From contig JACQGW010000018.1 of NCBI GenBank assembly GCA_016199325.1, forward strand, positions 1-9,526: a stretch of 9,526 bases of DNA. Direction: 5' to 3'. The translations under genes and the position numbers were made by a program. The notes below the pieces were generated by a model. The model was not told the DNA's origin and ran no database searches. It saw only the letters and a program-made list of their open reading frames with translations. Shown in pieces: positions 5,323 to 9,526 of the stretch; positions within the stretch are counted from its first letter, which is position 1, and each line of letters opens with the position of its first letter. This DNA comes from Chloroflexota bacterium (GTDB taxonomy: Bacteria; Chloroflexota; Dehalococcoidia; JACQGW01).

Positions 5323-5370
5323 CAGCGCGTTGACGCACGTGGGACTCACGGCAGGGCGAGCCGGAAGCGC

Positions 5371-6612
5371 CTACTGCGTGACGCTACGGTTGGCGTTGAT
5401 CCGCCCGTAGGCCCAGTAGGTGCCGGTGCCGGCGATCCGGTCGGCGCGCTGCTCGATGCGGCTGCGAACGCAAGTGTTCTTGCTGGTGGCGGTGTCGCAC
5501 CGGCCGCTCGACCAGACCAGACCCGCGACGCCGGCGACGTGCGGGGTCGCCATCGAAGTGCCGCTGATCGTCCCGTAGGAGACGCCGTCGCCCCAGATGG
5601 TGTTCGGGTCGTTGGGTGCGGTCGAGAGGATCGCGACGCCTGGAGCGGCGACGTCGACCCAGTCCTTCCCCCAGTTGGAGAAGCCGGCCTTCGCGTCCTT
5701 GTGATCGGTTGCGGCGACGGCAATGCACTTCGTGTACGCCGCCGGGTAGTGCTTGACCTTGCTACCGCTGTTGCCGGCGGCGCAGGTCAGGATAGCGCCC
5801 TTCCCCCAGGCGTAGTCGATCGCCAACTGGAGGGATCTCGATCCCACCGAGCCGCCCAGGCTCATGCTGACGACGTGGGCGCCGTTGTCGGCTGACCAGC
5901 GAATGCCGCCGGCGATCCAGGACCAGTACCCGCCGCCGTCGTCGCCGAGGACTTTGACGTTGTAGAGCGCACAGTTCGGGCAGGTGCCGGCGACGCCGAT
6001 CCCGTTGCCGGTCAGAGCTGCCGCGGTGCCGGCCACATGGGTGCCGTGGCCGTATCGGTCATCGACCGTATCGCTGGCGGTGAAGTTGGCATTCTGGACG
6101 ACCTTGCCGGCGAGATCCGGGTGGTCCAGGTCGATGCCGGTGTCGAGGATGGCGATGCCAATCGAGGCGCTTCCGGTCACCACGTCCCACGCCTCGAAGG
6201 CGTCGATGTCGGCATCGATCGTGCCCCCGGTCTGGCCGGTGTTGTTGTACTGCCACTGCTGCGCCACCAGTGGATCGGCCGGATCGGCGTCGGCGCGGTA
6301 GATGCCGTCCACCTCGGCGAACTCGACGCTCGGGTTCTGGCCGTAGGCGGCGGCCCGGCGTTCCTCCTGGCCCACCGGCACCTCGACCACCTGCACGTCG
6401 ATGCCGGGGATGATCGCCTTGACCCGGCCACCGTTCCGCCGGTGAGCCTCCGCAATCGCCTGGCCGGACGCGCCGGGCTGGAACTTGACCAGGATCCGGC
6501 CGGGCGCGTAGTCGCCCGTCGCTTGAGCGCCGGCCGTGCCCAGACCGGCGAACACCTGCGTCAGCACGAGCACGACGATCATGGCCGCCCGCGTAACCAG
6601 TCTTCCCTTCAT
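5371..6612 (-). CDS. Secreted subtilisin-family serine protease (S8), thermitase-like, 413 aa
   Basis: A complete secreted S8 protease. The signal peptide runs to about residue 31 (positive start, hydrophobic core, AGAQA cleavage site). An I9/fervidolysin-like propeptide follows (about 36-107, with APGRILVKFQPGA). The catalytic domain has D157 (ILDTGIDLDHPDL), H189 (YGHGTHVAGT), oxyanion N281 (CAAGNSG) and S353 (GTSMATPHVAG). Six cysteines in the catalytic domain (211, 214, 277, 296, 372, 381), including a CPNC pair, suggest disulfides and an extracellular site. GAGGAG is eight bases before ATG 6612; a GTG at 6615 is directly adjacent and equally possible. It has its own promoter (6735-6763). 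Downstream lies the repeat island. It probably degrades external protein for nutrition; a specific substrate cannot be read. Confidence 0.95.
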   Translation of the reverse strand: MKGRLVTRAAMIVVLVLTQVFAGLGTAGAQATGDYAPGRILVKFQPGASGQAIAEAHRRNGGRVKAIIPGIDVQVVEVPVGQEERRAAAYGQNPSVEFAEVDGIYRADADPADPLVAQQWQYNNTGQTGGTIDADIDAFEAWDVVTGSASIGIAILDTGIDLDHPDLAGKVVQNANFTASDTVDDRYGHGTHVAGTAAALTGNGIGVAGTCPNCALYNVKVLGDDGGGYWSWIAGGIRWSADNGAHVVSMSLGGSVGSRSLQLAIDYAWGKGAILTCAAGNSGSKVKHYPAAYTKCIAVAATDHKDAKAGFSNWGKDWVDVAAPGVAILSTAPNDPNTIWGDGVSYGTISGTSMATPHVAGVAGLVWSSGRCDTATSKNTCVRSRIEQRADRIAGTGTYWAYGRINANRSVTQ

Positions 6613-6734
6613 CACCAGCTCTCCTCTGTCCCCTTGTCTTCGCCTGACCCCACGTCCATCGATGCACGTGCCGAAGCCGGGTCACGCAGGAAGCGACCGT
6701 GCTCGGCATCTCCGACCATCGGCGCCATACCACT

Positions 6735-6763
6735 ACGATAGCACGGCACACCCGCCGTGTCTA
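6735..6763 (-). promoter_or_regulatory. Promoter for the thermitase-like protease
   Basis: On the minus strand TAGACA (plus 6758-6763, 5 of 6), a 17-base spacer and TATCGT (plus 6735-6740, 4 of 6) form a sigma-70 type promoter. The start would be near 6728, giving a leader of about 115 bases. It lies between the two protease genes, so the first can be expressed without the second. Confidence 0.6.
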
Positions 6764-6790
6764 TCGGTCTTTCGTACTGTCTGCGGTTCG

Positions 6791-8008
6791 TCACGGTACT
6801 ACCGCCCGGGCGTTGACGAGACCCCAGCCCATGCCGAACGGCTCTTCGGCGATGTCTTCCACGGTCAACACCAGGATGGTCTTCACGGCGTTCGGCGAGA
6901 GCGGGCCGCGGGCGCCCAGCAGGAGAGCGGCCGCACCGGCCACGTGCGGCGCCGCCAGCGAGGTGCCGCTGGCAAGAGCATACCCACCGCCCAGCGCCGT
7001 GCTGACGACGTCCACGCCGGGCGCTACCATCTCCAGCTTCTCGCCGCGCGCGCTGAACCGAGCAACGTGATCGCCTGCGTCCACGGCGCCGACGGCGATG
7101 GTCTCCAGGTACTGGCCCGGGAAGTCCAGCAGCGCGTTGTCCGGCCCGGTGTTGCCGGCGGCAGCCACCAGGGTGATGCCGGCCGTGTAGGCCGCCAGCA
7201 TCGCCTCCTGAAGCTCGGGGATGTCTACGCCCACGCCGAAGGACATGTTGACGACCTGCATCTGGTTGTCGATGGCCCAGGCGATGCCGTCGATGATGTC
7301 CGAGATGAAGCCAATGCCGATCGAATCCATCACCTTGACCGCGTAGATCTCGGCCCCCGGCGCCACGCCGGCGATGCCGAACCCGTTGTCGGCGGCGGCG
7401 ACGACGCCGGCGACCAGGGTCCCGTGGCCGTTGTCGTCGTCCCAGGCGTCGGCGCCCAGACCCGCATATGGTCCCGTACGAATGGCCAGGTAGCCCCCGC
7501 GCACGTTGTCCGCCAGGTCCGGGTGGCTGCGGTCCACGCCGGTGTCCAGGATCGCCACCCGGACGCCGTCGCCGCGCGTCGTCGCCCAGACCTCCGTGGC
7601 GCCGATCCGGCTGACCCCCGCCGGGACGAAGTCCCCAACCTGTTGGATGGCTGCCACCGCCGCGCCGACGCTCGGGATGCGAATGGCGACGTCGGGCCGG
7701 ACGGCGGCGACGCCGGGCAGTCGGCGAATCGCCCGCTCGGCCTCGGCGCTCGGCACTGTGACGACCATGCCGTTGACGATCGGCAGCGCTTTAATAACGC
7801 TGGCGCCCGCCGTCGAGATAGCCGATCGCCAGGCGATCTGGCCAACGGCGTACGAGCGATCGAACGTGACAATCCTCCGACCGGCGCCGCCGGGGGGAGA
7901 GCTGAAGCCGCCACCACCATCGGCCTGGACCGGCGGAATGCCGGCGACGGCGACGACGAGCGCGAGGGAGAGTATCCAGGCGGCGAGACGGTGCCACCGC
8001 GAGCGCAC
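6791..8008 (-). CDS. Secreted subtilisin-family serine protease (S8), cysteine-free, 405 aa
   Basis: A second complete S8 protease, clearly distinct from its neighbour. The signal peptide is residues 1-29 (SRWHR, hydrophobic core, PPVQA cleavage site), followed by a glycine-rich linker and a propeptide (about 45-112). The catalytic domain has D155 (ILDTGVDRSHPDL), H195 (NGHGTLVAG, where the second His of the usual HGTHVAG is Leu), N286 (AAAGNTGP) and S350 (GTSLAAPHVAG). There are no cysteines. The start is GTG 8008, with GGAGG eight bases upstream; it puts the signal peptide at the N-terminus, whereas the in-frame ATG at 8155 would add 49 basic residues ahead of it. The stop is 178 bases before the next protease. 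The strict triad means it should be active. Its substrate is unknown. Confidence 0.94.
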   Translation of the reverse strand: MRSRWHRLAAWILSLALVVAVAGIPPVQADGGGGFSSPPGGAGRRIVTFDRSYAVGQIAWRSAISTAGASVIKALPIVNGMVVTVPSAEAERAIRRLPGVAAVRPDVAIRIPSVGAAVAAIQQVGDFVPAGVSRIGATEVWATTRGDGVRVAILDTGVDRSHPDLADNVRGGYLAIRTGPYAGLGADAWDDDNGHGTLVAGVVAAADNGFGIAGVAPGAEIYAVKVMDSIGIGFISDIIDGIAWAIDNQMQVVNMSFGVGVDIPELQEAMLAAYTAGITLVAAAGNTGPDNALLDFPGQYLETIAVGAVDAGDHVARFSARGEKLEMVAPGVDVVSTALGGGYALASGTSLAAPHVAGAAALLLGARGPLSPNAVKTILVLTVEDIAEEPFGMGWGLVNARAVVP

Positions 8009-8016
8009 GATTCCTG

Positions 8017-8021
8017 CCTCC
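8017..8021 (-). promoter_or_regulatory. Shine-Dalgarno site deciding the second protease start
   Basis: GGAGG on the minus strand is eight bases before GTG 8008. With the signal peptide that follows, it sets the start 49 codons inside the longest open frame. Confidence 0.8.
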
Positions 8022-8042
8022 AACAAACGGCAAAGATCATCG

Positions 8043-8063
8043 GGCGGCGCCCCAGGCGCCGCC
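8043..8063. promoter_or_regulatory. Strong GC hairpin in the leader of the second protease
   Basis: GGCGGCGCC (8043-8051) and GGCGCCGCC (8055-8063) are perfect 9-base complements around a three-base loop. The hairpin lies 21 bases before the ribosome-binding site of the leftward protease. There is no T tract. It could protect the 5' end or affect translation. Confidence 0.5.
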
Positions 8064-8160
8064 TGACTTCCGTCTTCGCAAGCAGCATGCCGGAGCGCGC
8101 GGGCTGGTCTTCCCCTGAGCGGTCGTCGTGAGCCGGAACAAATCGAGGTGGTCATGCAAC

Positions 8161-8187
8161 GAACCCTCGATCCTGGAGCCAGGGTTC
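8161..8187. terminator. Possible hairpin after the phosphoribosyltransferase gene
   Basis: GAACCCT (8161-8167) and AGGGTTC (8181-8187) pair perfectly around a 13-base loop. The hairpin begins 19 bases after the leftward stop codon at 8207. No T tract follows on the minus strand, so termination is uncertain. Confidence 0.3.
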
Positions 8188-8206
8188 ATGGGCGCCGCGG
8201 CCCGGC

Positions 8207-8860
8207 CTATACCGCGCGAAGCAGTGCCGCAGCCTCGGCGTCCTCGACCGGGGTCCACACACGATAGTATGCCGTTGGGACGAAGTGGGGCGACTCGTGG
8301 ATAACGACGGCGACGGAGTCGTCGACGTCGGGCGCGACCTGCTCCAGGGTCGCCGCCGCCACGACCGGAAGGGCCACAACCAGTCGGCGGACGCCCTGTT
8401 GGCGGAGCGATCGTACGCCCGCGAGCAGCGCGAAGCCGGCCGACGTCCCGTCGTCGACGAGGAGAACGGCGCGGCCCTCAGCAGACGGGTGGGCGCGACC
8501 TCCGTGGAGCCGAAGGTCGGCGCGGCGGGCGGCGGCGCGGGCCCGCTCCACGATCTCCTCGACCTGCCGGCGGCTCAGCCCCAGCCGGGCGGCAACGGCC
8601 TCGTTGAAGACGAGGGTGCCGTCGAGCGCGACGGCACCGAAGTGGTGCTCGGGGTCGGCGGGCGCCGGCAGCGGCGCCACCAGTTGCAGGTCGAGCTGCG
8701 TGCCGAGGGCAGCGGCGACGGCGACGGCGACGGGCAGGCCATCGCGGCTGATAGCCACGACGGCCCACTCCCGGTCCGGCAGCTCGATCAGCCGTTCGGC
8801 GAGCTGACGGCCGGCGTCGACTCGGTCGGCGAAGACGGGGGGTTCGATGACGTAGCTCAC
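8207..8860 (-). CDS. Type I phosphoribosyltransferase-like protein with divergent PRPP loop, 217 aa
   Basis: Similar to the stand-alone phosphoribosyltransferases that share the pattern FADRVDAGRQLAERL (10-24), a pyrophosphate-loop segment (SRDGLPVAVAVA, 38-49), PEHHFGAVALDG (70-81) and a PRPP-binding segment VLLVDDGTSAGF (132-143) before a helix. In active enzymes the loop is usually VDDGxATG(S/T); here Ala-Thr is replaced by Ser140-Ala141 and F143 follows the Gly, while the PPi loop reads RDG rather than RGG. Both acids (D136, D137) are kept. The fold seems clear but PRPP transfer is not assured. The C-terminus has FVPTAYYRVW (about 193-202). The start is GTG 8860, with AGGAG five bases upstream; an ATG at 9019 would add 53 residues unlike the family. 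No neighbour points to a pathway. Confidence 0.78.
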   Translation of the reverse strand: MSYVIEPPVFADRVDAGRQLAERLIELPDREWAVVAISRDGLPVAVAVAAALGTQLDLQLVAPLPAPADPEHHFGAVALDGTLVFNEAVAARLGLSRRQVEEIVERARAAARRADLRLHGGRAHPSAEGRAVLLVDDGTSAGFALLAGVRSLRQQGVRRLVVALPVVAAATLEQVAPDVDDSVAVVIHESPHFVPTAYYRVWTPVEDAEAAALLRAV

Positions 8861-8929
8861 GGTGGCTCCTGGTGGCGGGCCGACACCAGTTGTGGCATGA
8901 TGCAAGGAGCAAGCTCGGGCGGCGCCGCC

Positions 8930-8958
8930 ATTCTCGCGGGCCGGATGAAGTCTTTCAA
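8930..8958 (-). promoter_or_regulatory. Promoter for the phosphoribosyltransferase-like gene
   Basis: On the minus strand TTGAAA (plus 8953-8958, 5 of 6), a 17-base spacer and GAGAAT (plus 8930-8935, 4 of 6) make a plausible promoter, with a leader of about 63 bases before GTG 8860. The perfect palindrome GGCGGCGCCGCC lies at the expected transcription start (about 8918-8929) and may be an operator. Confidence 0.45.
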
Positions 8959-9082
8959 CAATGATCTGGTATGTGCGTCGCCAAAGGCGGCCACTCAGGG
9001 CCGCCCCTACGACGGGCATACCCGATCGATTCGGAAGAGTCCATAAGGCCCGCTACATCCGCGGCAGCGCACGTGCCGTGCC

Positions 9083-9111
9083 ACGTCACACGTGTTGCGC
9101 GAGACGTGACG
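9083..9111. promoter_or_regulatory. Palindrome cluster upstream of the small gene
   Basis: CGTCAC (9084-9089) and GTGACG (9106-9111) are inverted, with the palindrome ACACGTGT (9088-9095) overlapping the left half. The cluster lies 44 bases before ATG 9155 and could bind a regulator. I see no good -10/-35 pair next to it. Confidence 0.25.
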
Positions 9112-9154
9112 CCAGTTGGTCTTGCGCGTCACGCACCCGTCTGGAGGGCAGCCG

Positions 9155-9418
9155 ATGGTCAGGGATGGCTCCGAGGCGACGCCGGAGGCGGCGTTCGCGC
9201 CGGTTGCCGTCACCGCTTACTTCACGGTCGACGGCCGCTGCCGGCCGCTGTCCCTCGTTCTGCGCGGCGAGGTAGTCCCGGTGACGGAGGTCCTGCTGGA
9301 GCGGATGGAGGAGGACGAGTACGACTGGCTCGTCCAGACCGCCGACGCCACCTACGAGCTCCACTTCGACGCGTTCGAGCTGCGCTGGTCGGCGCGCGTC
9401 GCCAGGCTGCTGGCGTGA
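9155..9418 (+). CDS. Small protein of unknown function, possibly DUF6504-like, 87 aa
   Basis: I do not firmly recognise this family. The start at ATG 9155 is supported by GGAGGG six bases upstream; an in-frame ATG at 9116 lacks such support. After an acidic, alanine-rich start the protein has the strand pattern AVTAYFTVDGRCRPLSLVLR (about 18-37), GEVVPVTEVLLERMEEDEYD (38-57) and TADATYELHFDAFELRWSAR (62-81). The layout of a hydrophobic strand, G.VV.V.EVL, an acidic turn with Trp, then YEL.FD....W resembles the DUF6504-type domains of some GC-rich bacteria, seen alone or beside Y-family polymerases. This is a pattern match only. No signal peptide, membrane segment or cysteine-based metal site is visible. 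It is followed by a tandem hairpin repeat. Confidence 0.62.
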   Translation: MVRDGSEATPEAAFAPVAVTAYFTVDGRCRPLSLVLRGEVVPVTEVLLERMEEDEYDWLVQTADATYELHFDAFELRWSARVARLLA

Positions 9419-9432
9419 ACGTGGGGGCGGGC

Positions 9433-9526
9433 CCTCACCCCCGGCCCCTCTCCCCCCGAGCGGGAGAGGGGAGACGGGGGACTCGTCCTCACCCCCGGGC
9501 CCTTTCCCCCCGAGCGGGAAGGGGAG
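9433..9526. repeat. Tandem 54-bp hairpin repeat, cut by the window end
   Basis: Two copies with a 54-base period start at 9433 and 9487 with CCTCACCCCCGG; the second is cut by the window end. In copy 1 CCCCTCTCCC (9445-9454) and GGGAGAGGGG (9462-9471) pair perfectly around a seven-base loop. Copy 2 has CCCTTTCCC against GGGAAGGGG, so one C-G pair became T-A and one T-A became T-G: the stem is kept. The array starts 15 bases after the small gene's stop. I recall this text as a very common intergenic repeat of GC-rich bacteria. Confidence 0.88.

Larger units (their letters stand above)
4568..5370. other. 800-base gene-free repeat island
   Basis: I see no credible gene between the RidA-family stop and the end of the first protease. 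Open frames here read as repeat translations (for example SFRAAARNL) and cross several repeats. The island is built from a 37-bp inverted repeat (4655-4881), a 34-bp inverted repeat (5011-5177) and a tandem repeat (5177-5322). The two inverted repeats share TCCGAGCCGC in their left arms (4658-4667 and 5018-5027), so they are probably related elements. No transposase, target duplication or RNA gene is recognisable. Confidence 0.8.

Noticed and set aside
6536..8131. Rightward 531-codon open frame
   Set aside because: It is antisense to the second protease and crosses the promoter of the first; the protein is a Gly/Asp/Arg-rich shadow, whereas the minus frame has a complete S8 triad.
1800..8860. 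Possible new multi-gene defence or biosynthetic system
   Set aside because: Genes alternate in direction, have separate promoters and belong to common unrelated families; apart from the two-gene glycan unit nothing ties them together.
8285..9046. Rightward 253-codon open frame
   Set aside because: It is antisense to the phosphoribosyltransferase-like gene and has shadow composition without a motif.

Overview
This is a 9.5 kb stretch of a very GC-rich bacterial chromosome holding nine credible protein genes and an unusually heavy load of small non-coding repeats. There is no CRISPR array, tRNA or rRNA, transposase or phage gene. The high GC content, GTG starts with strong Shine-Dalgarno sites, the gene families present, and repeat texts such as GTAGGGGC hairpins suggest a Chloroflexota lineage, possibly Thermomicrobia-like. 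That placement is an inference from style, not from a marker gene.

Layout. 1-240 is repeat-rich flank. 197-2622 is a leftward pair: a promoter, a PIG-L type deacetylase (GTG start at 2543), then a DUF2723-type membrane glycosyltransferase. 2746-2982 is a leftward small MoaD/ThiS-like beta-grasp protein without a C-terminal Gly-Gly. It faces a rightward LysR-type regulator (3115-4050) across an intergenic region that holds a perfect consensus sigma-70 promoter overlapped by a weaker opposing one. A RidA-family gene follows (4175-4567). 4568-5370 is an 800-base island with no credible gene, built from two long inverted repeats and a tandem repeat. 5371-8008 carries two leftward secreted subtilisin-family (S8) proteases with a separate promoter between them. 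8207-8860 is a leftward divergent phosphoribosyltransferase. 9155-9418 is a rightward small protein of unknown function. The window ends in a tandem hairpin repeat.

How the genes may work together. The deacetylase and glycosyltransferase could act on the same surface glycoconjugate. The LysR regulator probably controls itself and the divergent MoaD-like gene. The two proteases are secreted, and a promoter lies in front of the second. The other genes look like unlinked housekeeping or accessory functions.

The most unusual content is the repeats. Four arrays in the first 4.2 kb place AACC (or GGTT on the other strand) every 7 bases, three of them as mirror-image arms. One such array, with an adjoining 8-base repeat, appears to supply the ribosome-binding site, start codon and first ~24 residues of the glycosyltransferase, and another supplies its C-terminus. 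I found no convincing new defence, mobile or biosynthetic system. Several default long-ORF starts should be moved downstream to GTG or ATG codons with good Shine-Dalgarno sites.
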